This document shows positions 37,284-50,800 of a stretch of 64,000 nucleotides of DNA, piece after piece. The stretch is from Nissolia schottii (taxonomy: Eukaryota > Streptophyta > Magnoliopsida > Fabales > Fabaceae), in the NCBI GenBank assembly GCA_003254905.1, contig QANU01112879.1, positions 62,001-126,000 of the forward strand, in the 5' to 3' direction. The notes below the pieces were generated by a model, which was not told the origin of the DNA, ran no database searches, and worked only from the letters and a program-made list of their open reading frames with translations. Numbering within the stretch: position 1 is the first letter of the stretch; each line of letters starts with the position of its first letter. The position numbers and the translations under genes are program-made.

Positions 37284-40200
37284 TCATTCAACCTTTGCTA
37301 CCACCTCACCTGGCATGCTGCTTTCTACAACAGTCTCTCTAACGAACCTGTCAACGGGCATGAAAATTAAGGTCGAGGATAAACAAGTGAGAACAGTTTT
37401 CTACTAGTTCGAACAAAGAATATTGTACCTTTCCAATTTTTCCCGTGATGATTGCAATATGTAGATTGAGAGGACGAAAGACAACATGAGCCCTGGATAC
37501 ATCCATGGACATTTTTATAAGCAGTAGCAGTGACAACAAAAACACCCTTAGTAAAATGCAACTTGCTCATTCACAAATTCATCAAGCCCCAACTTCGAAA
37601 TAGAGCATATCAAGTAACTTCAATCCTCAGCTAAAAGGAAGAATGTTCTCGCAATTCTATCAGTCAAAGCCACAGCACTAGTAAAACAAGGTTGTGTTGC
37701 AGGCAGGCATATTTGTCTTTACCAAGCATATGAAAAAGATGGGGGTACCAAAATACTGACACTCTTGTCAATGGATTTGTAAGACAGAACTAAGTTAAGA
37801 ATAGATCTCGTCTTACTGAAGATACTGGACAAACTGAATTAATAAAAAAGAAAAAGAGCAAAGATATTTATTTACCGGAACCAAACAGAACATAAAATCC
37901 TGAAGTTACATCTATCTCTGAATGCTCCTTCCTGAAATAATCCACAATGCATACTCAGTAATTTGTTTTTCCATTCTATAATATCTAAAATGCTGAATGA
38001 TTAAAGCATATCTGTCAAACACACTAACAAACGCTGATAGCATACATATCCATCACCAACTGATGCAAAACATTTATGTGCAAGTCCAGTGCTTAATAGA
38101 TGCTCTAACCTTAGGAGTCAAGGTTGCTAGGTTAGGTCTAGAGGAAAAAAGATGTTGAAGATACAGATGCATTTAAGACCTAAATGCATATAAATGGGAG
38201 TGGTTTATCAGCAAGCTTGTGAACTGCAAATCAGAAAGATGCATGCCAAAAACAAAAGGCCCATGTAGTGACAGTAACTGGTGCCACAAACACTACCATT
38301 TGAAAAGTACCACATCTTCGTAAAATCATTAAAAAAAGAGGCTCACGGACATAATAAAGAGCTGTCAGAAAAGGTGGAAATGAGAGTTAATAATTGATAT
38401 TATCATGATACAATGTGATGTGGGAAAACACTAACATATACTTCAATTTGTACCGATATTCTAGGTCAAGCAAGTACTAGTCTAGCACAACTAGTAAAAG
38501 TCCAGCCAAATAACACTGGTAGTATATTATGACTCAAAGAACAATGAGTAACCCAATATTATAACAATCCCTTAGATGCCAAAAAATTGGACCAAGGCGC
38601 TTCACTAGCAAGGAATTAGTTCAACATTAATGTTGACTAACTATACAAAAATATGAATACAAATAGATGCAAATCAGATACCAACCATGTATATCTGACA
38701 AGAACATGCTTCGGCCAATGCTGAGCATCCCAGAATTGTTTATGAATCTCAGGATGAATTTCAACATCTGAAAAGCCAAAAACAAAAGTTATAAGTGCAA
38801 TCAAAACGCTAAAAAATAAGCAAGAAAAAAACAAAACTTTACGTATTCAAATTGTGCAATCTTTCTCTTAAATATACCAAACTAATGACATGTTAGCCTT
38901 TATCCAGACATAGGTAACAACTCATTTATACTTCATTATGGAAGGGAATGTCTAAAGAATATACAGTTTCCAGAGAATCAGTTTCACTACCAATATTTTA
39001 TGTATATTTATCGACACTAAATTAATCCATATACAGTACAATTAACTAAAATACAGAATTGAATGACTTCAGATAGTGGTCCAAAAAGTTAAAAGATAAA
39101 TGTCACCTGTAATAAGATTTAAATGCTATCCTGTAGAATAATAGGGATTCTATAATTAAGATCCTGGTACACGACTAAGCTGAATGGCAATTAAGATTGT
39201 ACAACCTTGGTTGGTAAAATGTATAAGTAGTAGAATGATCATGCACAATGAAAGGACTGAGTTTTATTCATATACAAAAATCACTTTCAAAATTCTTAAG
39301 AAGTAATAAACATAAAGATTTAATAATCCAAAGGGCAGGATCTTGTGAAGAATTTTAGTATTAATTTTAAAACTAGTATAAGTAGAGAGGAACAACTTAC
39401 AGTGATGAGGCATATCCACAACTTTTGCGGTGACACCATGCAAATCATTACCTGAATACCTCTGCATGACAGAAAATTGAGTAGATTCATTTCATAGTGA
39501 AAAAATCTATGCTTTATGATAACTCTCTTGTCGTTTCGCTTCCATTAACACATGATCCACTACAGTAATTGGATACAGTAATTGGATAAACACAATAAGT
39601 TAATGTATAAGACCTATCTTAAACACAGCATTACCAGCTCCACATCGATCATTGGAACCTCAGTACTTTTCCGATTTACCACTAGAAGCCACGGGATTAA
39701 GAACTTTTCCCTTCCAACTTGAAATGATCTGCAGATTAAAAAAGACAAAAAGATATAACCACCTCTTCTTCTGCAGTTTAAGAGGGAAGGAAGGCCAGCG
39801 AGAATCTGGCACCAACAACTCACTTCCACCACATGGCCAGACCGTGACAAGAAAATTGAGAGTTTCATTTCATCGTGTTTACAAAATGATCATTATTCCT
39901 TTGATTTCATGTGTCGAGCAAATATTATCCAACTTTATTTCAGTTACCAACGCACTTTGATCAATTGCTCACATAGTTTCATGCCAAGGCTAACAGCCAA
40001 ATAAAGCCATCCCAAAATGGCAACTCTAGTATTTGAAAGATTGGCATTTCAGTTCAAAAGGGTTTTGAAGTCTACTTTCACTGCAACTAACACCACCGCT
40101 CACTACCACACTAATCAAATTTTATTCAGCTATATTTCCAAAGCCTCCTATTCAATCACACAGTTTCCCAAGATTTTTCTCTTTTTTCTAAACTTTATTT

Positions 40201-40857
40201 TGGAAGCAGAATTAACAGAAACCCGATCACCATTCATACAGCAGAAATATAACCATCAATCCGTGATTACATAATCTGCATTTTATAACACACAAATTAC
40301 AAACAGTAAACCATAAGATCCTCAATTAGTATACTAAAAACAATGCCTTTTTCTTCAAACTTACAGTTTATAAGGATCAGCTCCTGTGTATCCCGTTGGC
40401 TTGGGAACAGGCATCAACACCTACAAATCCAAATATCCAAACGCACAATAAAAAAAATAAAAAATAAAACTTTATTAATTAATAAATCTGATTAAAAGAA
40501 ATTCAGAAAACCCTAATTTTGGAGAAATTGGGAAGAAAAAGACGCGGACCTCGCGATTGACGGCGAAAATGGGGCAGTGCCGGCCAACGAGGTCGTGCCA
40601 CACGGTTCTGGACTGCAGTCAAAAGAAGAAGAAAAATGAGATGCGAAACGGCGTCGTTTGAACGAAGATGGAAGAAGAAGATTGAAAACGAATGGGGAAC
40701 GAACGGAGTGGTATTGGCCCATGCGGCTCATGGGGACGATATCGCCTGGTCTGTAAGCGACGGCGAAGGTTGAGAACAGCGACGGACAGATTAGCAAAAG
40801 CGATAGAAATTGCGACGGTGAGAGAGGCCAGGGTTTCGCTGTAGTAGCTGTAGCCAT
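37284..40857 (-). CDS. Predicted type I membrane protein, 230 aa, nine exons
   Basis: Coding exons are 40705-40857, 40550-40612, 40365-40420, 39635-39728, 39401-39461, 38686-38767, 37876-37931, 37429-37492 and 37284-37347. All have GT-AG borders, the phases agree, and the coding total is 693 bases including the stop. Residues 17-34 form a signal-peptide core (FLSLLLICPSLFSTFAVA). The lumenal or extracellular part follows (about 35-180) with RPGDIVPMSRMGQYHS, RTVWHDLVGRHCPIFAV, GREKFLIPWLLVVNRKS, GNDLHGVTAKVVDMPHH and HWPKHVLVRYTW. One membrane segment lies at about 182-203 (GLMLSFVLSIYILQS), then a short charged tail. The composition fits a conserved plant protein of the secretory pathway that I have seen only as uncharacterised or ER-associated, so the function is left open. 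The gene appears intact. Confidence 0.88.
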
Positions 40858-41219
40858 GGCTACGAGCTTCGAGTTTTCGAACTCTGTCTGATGGACTCGC
40901 TCTTGTTATGTCGTCTTTCTCAGTTGCAACTTGCAATGCTGCTGCGTTTTGAAGAATATTAGTAATTAGCAACTAGTGTCGTTTATGTTAAGTGGGCTAG
41001 TCCATTGGGCCGAGCTTGAGCTCCATTAAGACTCCATAGAAGATCGATGTTGGGCTTCAACAACAACAACAGCAACAACAACAACAGCAGGCATAAGGAC
41101 TAGGAAGCCCCCGTGTGCTAATTTATTAGAAAGAAGAAATAAAGATGCCCATAGACCAAATATTTGAAAATAACGATGCCTGAGTTACACACACAAAAAA
41201 AGATAAATTGATATTTTCT
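40858..41219. promoter_or_regulatory. Upstream region of the membrane-protein gene
   Basis: The 5' leader and promoter of the minus-strand gene should lie here. It holds a CAA/CAG-type run at 41058-41091. No clear TATA box was picked out. Confidence 0.4.
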
Positions 41220-42960
41220 TAGCCCATTTTGCTATCTCTGATTGTGCTTCTTTATAAGTTTGATATTTGGATGTTGATTTCCTTTTACGTGGAAAACCTC
41301 TCTACCACCTTGGCAGTTGTGCCCTTTCCTTTCTTCTTTTTTACCCCTTATCTTACATCTATTCTCATCCCAAAGATGGCTATGGTGCACGTCACTTCTT
41401 TGGTGGCATCTGATGCACATCATGTTTTTCACACAAAATTCACCATAATGACCGCTTAATTTCCATTTCCAAAATTTGCAACCATGCCCTCCACCTCCTC
41501 ATTTTTCATTATTCAATCCCTGCCCAATCTACCCCTCATTTCCTTCTCTTCTTCCCCAACTGACTAACCCACACTCCCCCCAATTTCGTTCTCTTCTCTC
41601 CCAGCTCATTATACCCACACCCACACTCTCATGAACCCTAAACCTTACTTCTGACCCGATTCATCCACCGTAGCCATCAACCCCAGTGAAGGACTCCGAA
41701 TTTGAGCTCCACGACCCAAAATTCGTGCTTCAGGTAGATTCAAGTTCTGGGTTCTATTCCTACCTCAGCATCCATTCCGCCGCTAGAGAAGGTGCGAGCA
41801 CCATCTCATTGTAGTTCACTCAAAATTCATCTGTTTCATTATGTAGATCTGAGGTATCACATATATGCTATTGTTCGGTTGCTGACTGGCCGGGTTATTT
41901 TTGTCATGAATTTTCGCTCGCTCAAGTTGTCAATGTGTCAGTCATTCTAAGTAGTTACCTATTAGATGTATGTTTGGTTGTTGATTTTTTTGGTTATAAT
42001 TTTGGTTGTGAGCTACCAATTTATTTAGTGGGTGTTAAGGTTAATGTTGTATGTTTTTTCTTAATGCATCCATCTAGTAGCAAAAATTGGTTAAATGATG
42101 GGGTTTGATTAGAGATTGGGGGAAGTGATGCATTTTAAAAAAGTTTTGTATTGGGTGTGCAAATTTGCTAATTGTAATTTGGAAATAAAGGAATTTCACT
42201 CAAGTGGTGTTGTGTGTTTTAAGAGTCTTGATTAATACTGTTGTCTTGAAATAAGTTATGGAAGGATCAGTTATGGGTTTTGACAGGCACATGGATGAAG
42301 TTTTTGGGAACGTAGGGGGCAATCGGGACTCATATGTTGTGGATTCATGAGAAGATATCGGCATGACTGAGTTCCTAACGATCCATGCAAACAAAGTATG
42401 GCGATAACATTTTGGTCATTGGCGATGATAATAATAAGTATAATAATAAAAAAAAAAAGAACCTGTTTTGTTTTGTAATTCTTATGATGCAACAAAAAAA
42501 AGAATCATACACGAATATCTCTCTTTTCTCCTTTTTCTTTTATTATTCCTTTTCTCTTTTGATGGTTTTCTTTTTCTCTTTCCGACTATTTTGCTTTCGG
42601 GTGGCCCAAGCCAAATGAAAGTGTAGAACTAAAAAAGAAAGTAGACCGTTTAGCCCATAATACGAATGGAAAAAGCATATAACGTGCTCAAAGCGTTACT
42701 GCAGCCTATTCAATTTTACCTCAAAGTCAGATATCAATGAAAATCAGTCACTAGTTAAGTTTTCCTACATCAACTTCCACTGAAAATCCGTTACGAAGCT
42801 AGCAGAACCAACAGAATTTCAGTCTCTCAAATAAACGTGGCGTGAAAACAGCTGAACGTATATGACACGCCACAGACATGCACTGCAGGGAAACCGAAAC
42901 TCGAGAGTCGTGTGCACCACGCGAGAAATGGATTGCACCCACCAAGAGGGTCCCTCGCCC
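41220..42960. other. Intergenic, with an exon-like patch
   Basis: At 41635-41760 (plus) a CT-rich leader-like stretch leads into CCGAATTTGAGCTCCACGAC and a donor-like CTTCAGGTAGATTC. No continuing exon was found. This may be a decayed gene fragment. The rest shows nothing recognisable. Confidence 0.35.
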
Positions 42961-43048
42961 GCTCCACTTTCAGCCTTCCAAAAAAGCTCCTTTTTTCCTT
43001 AACAGCACCTCCTCGCCTCGTTCTTCCTAATCTTCCTATTCTTCCCTA

Positions 43049-43397
43049 AACGACGTCGTTCCGTTGCAATTCTTCTCCATCATCTCATTTCGCTCCTTAT
43101 TACATACCACTTCTTAAATTCTCATCTCATAGCCGATACACCGAAATTCAGTTTACACTCATACGCTAAAACGACGTCGTCGCCGTCGTGATTCATCTTC
43201 ACCATTATTCTCGTCTTCGCTTTGAAAAATTGTGATCGTCGAACGAATCATCGAAACACACATTAACACTTATTCAAAAGATAAACGTCGTTGTCGCCAT
43301 TGAAATCCTTATTATTATTATTATTTACAATAATCGTCTTTTGTCTTTCGGAGATTCTCATCGGTGCGATTCGTCTGATCGCTGAAAACGACGTCGT
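43049..43397 (+). promoter_or_regulatory. Three ACGACGTCGT palindromes before the oxygenase-like gene
   Basis: ACGACGTCGT occurs at 43050-43059, 43171-43180 and 43388-43397, all within 370 bases upstream of the ATG at 43415. Each contains GACGTC, an ACGT-core site of the kind bound by plant bZIP factors. Whether they act in the promoter or in the transcribed leader is not known. Confidence 0.6.
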
Positions 43398-43414
43398 CTC
43401 GTGTCGCCGTGGTA

Positions 43415-46400
43415 ATGCCGATGATCCGCTGCAACAGCCAGATTCCGGTGCCGCCGCCGTCGCCGATCCCCACCGCGAGAGGCTCCCGCTCTGCCGCGAA
43501 CGAAGTCTTCAGCGAGTTCCTCGAGAAGGCGCTGCAGCTTCCGGATCTCACCTTGCCGGAGCCACACCTTCCGCCGGCGCCGGCGGAGATCGACTTCCGG
43601 TCGCTGCCGGTGGGCGCCGCCGATCTGATGCTGCGGTCGGCCAGGGAGTTCGGCGCGTTCCGGATCCGGTGCCACGGGATCTCCGGCAGCGAGCTGGGAA
43701 TGGTGGTGGAAGAGGCGGAGGAGGTTTTCCGAGACTCGAGAAACGCCGTCGTGGAGGGCAACGGGCGCGGCGGAGAGATGATCCCGTGCGTTCGGTCTCG
43801 CGAGGGAGTAATGGAATTCACCGAGCACAGGATTCTCGGGAACCAAACGCATCGGAACTTCTGGTATATATATTTATATATGATTCTCTCGTTACGTTTC
43901 TTGAGTTTCGAACAATGTTATTGCGGAACTTGGATTTTCACCTTTTCTGGTTTTTTCGTGTTTTTAGAAACTTTTTTTGGATTGGATTATACTGAATGAT
44001 CTCATTTTGCATTTCAATGTGAATCTATATTTCACACGTGTTCATATTCTTCGTCTCCACATAATATCTTTGCATGGAAACTATTTTCTTTGTGAGTTTT
44101 GATTGTTAAAGAATGCATGAAAATAATGTTTTAATTGAAAAATTAAGAATATAAGGTCTTTAATATATTAAAAAGTTTAATTGTTATTCGTTATCGTGAA
44201 AGTACTTTACATTATCATCAAATTTAATCCTATATTACTACATCAGCAAAATTGAGTAGGTCTTATGTTTACTAGGTCTTATGTTTATTAGGATCATTAT
44301 CTTAAAAATTTTGCATAAAATAGTATGTGAAACATAACAATGCACAATAAATAAACTCTATCATTAAAAACATAATAAACCTCAGAATTGGAGCATAATA
44401 ACTTTAGAAAAATCCAAATATAAGAAGGTACTATCATTTAAAAAAAATTCATAAGTTCTTTACTTTGTGAAATGCTTTATAAATTGTTATATTAAGTAGT
44501 GAAATCTACTTAATGAGTTCAGTTTCTGACGATTAATTAATTGTTTATGATAGGTTTTGGATCCTGTCAAATGTACAGGATATTTTCGTGATAAACTTTA
44601 TGCATATGTAAAGAGTGATATTACATATTTGATAATCTTACGATTATATTCACAAAGGGTAATGTTTATAGTGGGTCTCCTCAATTTTTTTCATAAATGA
44701 ATCTTACACTTTCATAAATATAATTGTCTTAAAAATTGTCAAATATAGTTCTTCGTATGTAAATTATAATGCTGCACATACTGTTGTGCGCACTCACTGC
44801 TTTTTATTTTGTTCAATTTTCTCTAATTAATTGTATACGTTGTTCACTTATATTTTGAATTTTATTCCGCACTATAGTGGTATGAACATAGTAATATTAT
44901 ATACAAACACTAAACACTGTTCATTCCGGTCGAGCGTCTTCAAACCTTCTGTGGACCTTGCTTCTCTTATTCTCATTTTTTAGAATAGAGCAGTACACAG
45001 ATAGGCATGTGCTCCCAAGCGACCTCTGTAGGAGAGCCACTCCACTTGCAGAATCCATATCCGCCTTCTTGTACTGATGCGCTTATTTTGTGATTAATGG
45101 ATTAGGGCTTTCGACTAGAATCATACATCCACTCAGAATGCCGAGGATCTATGAGAGTACTCATGAAAATTTAAGCCTAAGTTTTAAAGAATACCTAACA
45201 GATTATTCTAATTTCAATGAATACAAAAGGAAAATCCTCATAGAATAAATCGTTTGTTTGAATTTAATTTTGGATAGAGGCCAATGACATATTTGTCTTA
45301 TGATGTAATTGACTGTACAAAAAATTGAGTCGTTCTTATGACACAATACCGTGTCGACTCTTGTTGATTGAACGTTGAATGCTTACTAGGAGGTTTGGGT
45401 TCACTGTTGTTATTCTGCTAACGAGCACAAAATAGAATATACAAAGTAGTCAACCATATTGCAGTTGTCCTTAATGGAGACAAAAACAAGGTGCTAACCT
45501 CTTTTTGTATGTACACCATGCAGGGTTCATATGGGGAACGTTGCAAGTAGATTGGATAGCATAGTGGAGCAAGTGACACAAGCACTGCAACAGGACAAAT
45601 CTCAAGGGTTTAATGATCGGATTCAAGAGACAGAGTCTGTGATTTGCTTGTGCAGGTACCCGCACGACAATGTCCCCGAACAAAACGACGCAGCCGTGTC
45701 GGGTGATGAGAAAAACGACAGATTATGTGATCACGCTTTGCGCTTCTACCTTCCCTTGGAGCACTGTATATTTTATGTCCAAACTGAAAGAGGCCCCCTG
45801 TCGTTTGATGCAGGCCCAGAGAATATAGTTGTCACCGTTGGCAAACAACTAGAGGTAATTGCACTTTATCTTTTGTTTTCAAATTTTTCATTAATGTATA
45901 TTTTTATATTTAGAGCTTAGCTGGATGGAGCTTCAGGGTAGAAATTAATTAGATTTCCTTAATAGTAGTCCTAACTTAATTGTAAAAATTAATTTTAGAA
46001 AAAAACACTTGACCTCATTACACTATGAATCATGTATATTTTGTCACTAATTTTTAGAAACATGCAAATCAATCTTTACCGTTTCATATCAATGCAAATT
46101 AACCTTTATATGACTAAACTATCCTCATCTTCTTAAAAAAAAGATGATAAAAAGGAGAGATGATGGTAAATTAATCATTTAAGAGTTAATTTATATTGTT
46201 ATTTTAATTTATATTGTTATAAAATGTTAAAAATTGATTTACGCATTCTTCAAGGTTAAGAATAAAAGGTGTAAGATAGCCTATAATTTAAGGATAAAAT
46301 GCTTTTTTTTAACACTATATACTAACATAAGTATGAATAAATATGTAGCTACCGAAGTGAGATAAATATAATTATGTGAGATGATATTCAACTTGTTGTC

Positions 46401-46766
46401 CAAATAACATGAATTAAATAAGAGAGTACCTTTTATTTTGATCTCTACTGAGTCCCACTATATGAAATATATGTTATAGGTAGACACTGACCAAAGTTCA
46501 CTTCATATATATAGGAGTGGAGCCAGAGTGTGTTCAAATGTGTTCCTGGGGAAATGATCTTCTCGCCGAGTTTCCAGAGTAGCGAGGCCTCTTTCTCCAT
46601 AGAGCTTACGTGCTCGGCCTATTCAGATCCAGATCCAAATCCAAATCCAAATCACAGTTTAAACTATTCTGACAAGAACCACAAGATAATATACCTAACT
46701 GATCAAATCCTGATTGTATTTTGTCTCGCATTCTTATACAAATTCTTTTACTTCATGTTTTCATGA
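43415..46766 (+). CDS. 2-oxoglutarate/Fe(II)-oxygenase-like protein, probably inactive, with C-terminal hydrophobic tail, 343 aa
   Basis: Exons are 43415-43863, 45524-45854 and 46515-46766, with GT-AG borders, phase 2 then phase 0, and 1032 coding bases including TGA. The ATG at 43415 is the first in frame. Residues 59-110 fit the N-terminal domain of plant 2OG oxygenases (FGAFRIRCHGISGSELG). Residues 221-292 follow the C-terminal jelly-roll (ERGPLSFDAGPENIVVTVGKQ, then EWSQSVFKCVPGEMIF). The family needs HxD, a distal His and an RxS motif. Here HxD is not found, the distal His position reads PGE (about 272), and the expected Arg near 286 is Ser. Catalysis is therefore unlikely (inference). 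The last 20 residues (DQILIVFCLAFLYKFFYFMF) could be a tail anchor. The first exon is GC-rich, unlike its surroundings. Alternative: exon 3 could splice on before the tail. Confidence 0.83.
43864..45523 (+). other. Intron 1 of the oxygenase-like gene
   Basis: A 1660-base intron with donor GTATATAT and acceptor CCATGCAG. The less AT-rich patch 44925-45080 may be an inserted repeat. No gene is seen inside. Confidence 0.75.
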
Positions 46767-47800
46767 TCCTCAGAACATGGGTGTGCCATTTTATTTTCTT
46801 TGGATACTTTTTTGCTTACCCAGTGACACCGACTTTTGCGCGTGCCTTTTTTCTTTTTCTCTAATCTATTTGAGAAGCCATCATGATGTACAGTTTTGGG
46901 TGTAAAGTAAAGGCTGTGCGTTTTGGTTAGAACACCAGTTATGCCATGCTGACATTATTTTGTGAGTTAAAAGTAGCAAAAATGTTGTATGCATACATAT
47001 TGAATATTGCTAAGTATTCACAGGAAACAGTGGTTTACATATTGACAATCTAATTTTATGAATCATGGTTTGTATTACTGTATGATAATTCTTAATCATT
47101 TCTGTTTCCGGATTTTCGGTTTAATTAAGAGCAATTCTTACTTCTTAAAACAAAGTTGAGCATTGGGCCAAGAATCTATAGGGGGAGAGCTTCACTGTTC
47201 ATCTCCTTATGTGGCATTATATATCAGCATAGCCCCAAAGTGAACAATGCTCATAAAGAAGTCAGACCTTAGGACTGGGAGGGTTTGAGTACAATTTCAG
47301 TGTTCCCTGGAGCTGGATCAATATACCCATCTAGATTTCAAGATTAATCCATGAAAGATCACTATAAAAAAGGCAAGAGTATTTCTACTTTCGTAGGTGT
47401 GTAACATAAGCAGTGGAGGATTAATTGATTCAATATTAATTCTAAATGGAAAATTTTAAGATTTTGAAAAATGACTTTTATTATTGAGGTTATTCGTTAT
47501 GAGTCTCACGTTGAGAAAATAAATAATCTTATTATAGTGCAATCAAATATGTTTTTTCTCCTTTATTGCTATTTCCTCTCAACAAACTATTCATTTGTTT
47601 CTCAAACTGTAACACCATCCTTATTTCTATACCTTAATCCCTCCTAAACTTAGCATAATCTTTATTGTCACCACCACAATTTCAATGTGATTTTTTTTCT
47701 CATAAGATATATATATATATATATGTATATCCTCTAATTTGTGTAACAATTTTATGTCTTTTTTTAGTTTCCACTTTTTTTTGGTTTAATTATAATGTAC
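46767..47800. other. 3' flank and intergenic
   Basis: The first part would be the 3' UTR of the preceding gene. GAGCATTG (about 47158) and CAATGCTC (about 47244) form a small inverted pair that may mark a MITE. An (AT)n run is at about 47707-47724. No gene is supported. Confidence 0.4.
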
Positions 47801-47805
47801 ATTAC

Positions 47806-50800
47806 TGTTACACCCAAATAATTTATAAGGAAACACAAGGGTTTTACATTAAGAGTATTTAAGTCAAATGCAAGAGAATGGCAAAAGGCAAGCATAGAGA
47901 ATGAACCGTCCAAGAAAACAAAAATCAGATCAGGCGACCTTCTTTTAGTCGGCCTTGATAATATAAGTCAAGGGTGACAGTTGACCTTGGGAATTCATGT
48001 AGAGGTGTTGGTTAACTTGAGGAATGCAAACGACCTTATAATGCCAAACTATAAGTTTCGACCATATAATGAAGGTTAGCTAGATGCGACCATGTAAGCA
48101 ACGGACTATAATTAACACTATTGAGAGTGGTATGAAAGTGAACGAATAGTGCAAAGTTGATAAAAACAAGGTTGCCTTGGGGAGTTAAGAAGTAACGATC
48201 TGCTTTGAAACTTGGATGGTTTTCAGAATTGGTAGCAAAGATCATTTTTGTCGTCCAATGGAAAGGTGTAAGAAAAGATAACTGTTGGGGCCTCTTTCTT
48301 TGAACTTTGAAATAAGGAAGTTATTCAGAACATGGAGCCAATAGAGAGTTGCTTGACAATTACAAGGGAACGTGCATACACTTCAAAGAGGTGGTTTGCG
48401 AGATTTTCGCTAAGTGGAGTGGAGTGGAGACGCGGGAGCAAGTGCAAACTGCTCAGTGGACACATGGTGAGCATGCATGAAGACCCTAAAGCCTATAAAT
48501 AAGACGTCCAGGGATGAATCAAATCAGAAGAAATACTTGTGAATTCTCACACACTCATACACGTCCCAAGAGACTTTTCGAGTTTAGGAGAAGAATCAAG
48601 TGATTCCCCTTTTACTTGTTTTTCTCTCTTTCAATTTCATAGGATTAATTCTTTTCCATTCAAGTTATTGTACTTTGTTTGTTATTTGTTAATTCGATCT
48701 TGTATTTATACAATACCTGAAGTTATTCCAGTTATCATTGATAATTTCTATCCTCTTCCAAACTCACATTATCACTAAAAGGGTCCACGTTGGCATAGGA
48801 ATTACTTTGTAATCCCTATCTTACAAAAACTTTATTTGATTTTTATGGTGAACGATCCATAACCATTTACAGAAAAAAAAATTCTCATAAAATAAATTGG
48901 CATGCCCAGTGGGACCCTACCTATGAGAATTTGGTTTTGAATACTTGTGCTTAACCTCATTTTATGCGTTTGCTAAGTGGTACTGGAGTATCACAAGTGT
49001 CTTCTTTTACAGATGTTAACACAAGTAAGGGTGAGATTAATTTTATTCAACCTTCCTTGTTTGTGTCGATGGATCTTGTGTTGACACAAGTAGGGCAAAC
49101 ACGAGAAGAAAGAAATATTTCATTGTCTCCTAATACTAGCAATATGGCTAGTGGGTCGGTTCCCCCGTACAAATTACCTTAGGGATACACTCCTCCAAGA
49201 TATGTACCCCCAATGGTTACCCAATGGTCAAATATACAAATTTATCCATACCAATACCAAAGCCCCTTATACACAACAACAGTGGTGACCAGTTTACCAA
49301 ATTTATCCTATAGGGGATATGTCACACCTAATATGGCATCATTTCTAAATGTGGCATGTGGACCTAGGGGAGGCCCCACCTATCCTGAGATGTCGACAAT
49401 AATGCCCACAAATCAACTAATCCATACGGTTGAGTCGTTTGCAACTCAAAGGCAACAAGCCTTAGAGAACTATCATGGGTTAGCCAACATGATTCAACAA
49501 ATGGTCACAGTCATAAATCTTGTGGTTCATGATAATAATCATAGGACCAAACAACTTACGAGGCAAGTTAATAGAATCGCTACTGCGATGAATATAAACG
49601 AACCTGAAAGTCATTCTGGCCATTGAGAAATACCAACCCCAAGGGAAGAGGTCGTACAAGTTCACCTAGTAGGTTACCGTCAGAACCCTAAAGAAATAGT
49701 GGAGAGAGTGAGACAAAATAACCTAAGGGGCACCAAAACATTAATAGGATGGTTGAGTAAGTACTTAATTATTTTGGTTTCAATGTTCGTTGGGTACGCT
49801 AACCAACTATTTTTTGAGTCAACATTCCCTGAGTATGTTCACCAAATAGAAATGCCTAGGTGTTGGAAGGCCCCCAAAAGCACTCACTGAGTTTTCTGGG
49901 AAAAGTGGTGAGTCAACCATTGAGCATGTGGCTAGGTACACTTTAGAAATTGGGGAAGTGGCCACCAATGACTATCTATATAAGTACTTCCCCTCCTTAC
50001 TCATGAAAAATGCTTTCACTTTGTTCTCAAACCTTCGTTCTAATTGAATTCAATCCACACATGGATTCAATTAGAACAAAGCTTTCATGAGCAAATTTTT
50101 AGGAGCAGGGCAAAAATTACTCTAATGGACTTGTTCAGTGTGAGAAGAAGAAGTGTAGAGTCTGTAGATGACTATTTGGCTCGACTTAGGGCATTAAGAA
50201 ATAGATGCTTTACACCCGTCCCAAAGTCCCACTTAACAAAAAAACTTCTTGGTTGGAAGAAGGGGTCAAAGAATTACATATCAAGGAGGATAAAGCAACT
50301 TTCTAAAAAAAACTATTATAATTGGCCTTGAAGTGAAGGATAATATAGATGACAGGCACCAGATACAGTGGTCGACTAAGGTGACAATTATGTGGCAAGA
50401 GAGAGAAAATAGCTCGGAAGTAGGAAAGTGATGTGACACAAATAGCAATGATGATCTAAAAACCCATGTCAATCACTTTGTGAGGTTTTTAACATATTTT
50501 ATAAGGAAAATAAAAAGCCTATTCTTAGGCTACATGGACTAATATTTTCCTTTTTTACTTGTTTTTCTCTCTTTTAATTTCATAGGATTATTGCTTTTCC
50601 ATTCAATTTCTTGTACTTTGTTTGTTATTTGTCAATTCGACCTTGTAATACAATATCCAAAGTTATTACAGTTATTCTTTATCATTGGTTCTATCCTCTT
50701 CTAAGCTCACATTCTTACTAAAAGGGTCCACATTGACATAAAAATTACATTATAATCCCTATCTTACAAAAACTTTATTTGATTTTATGGTAAACGGTCC

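Noticed and set aside
41635..41760. First exon of a plus-strand gene
   Set aside because: A donor-like site is present, but no ATG-started frame of useful length and no following exon could be found.
43321..43852. Two long minus-strand frames (164-166 codons) opposite exon 1 of the oxygenase-like gene
   Set aside because: They are shadows caused by the high GC content of that exon. Arg/Pro/His-rich with no family motif.
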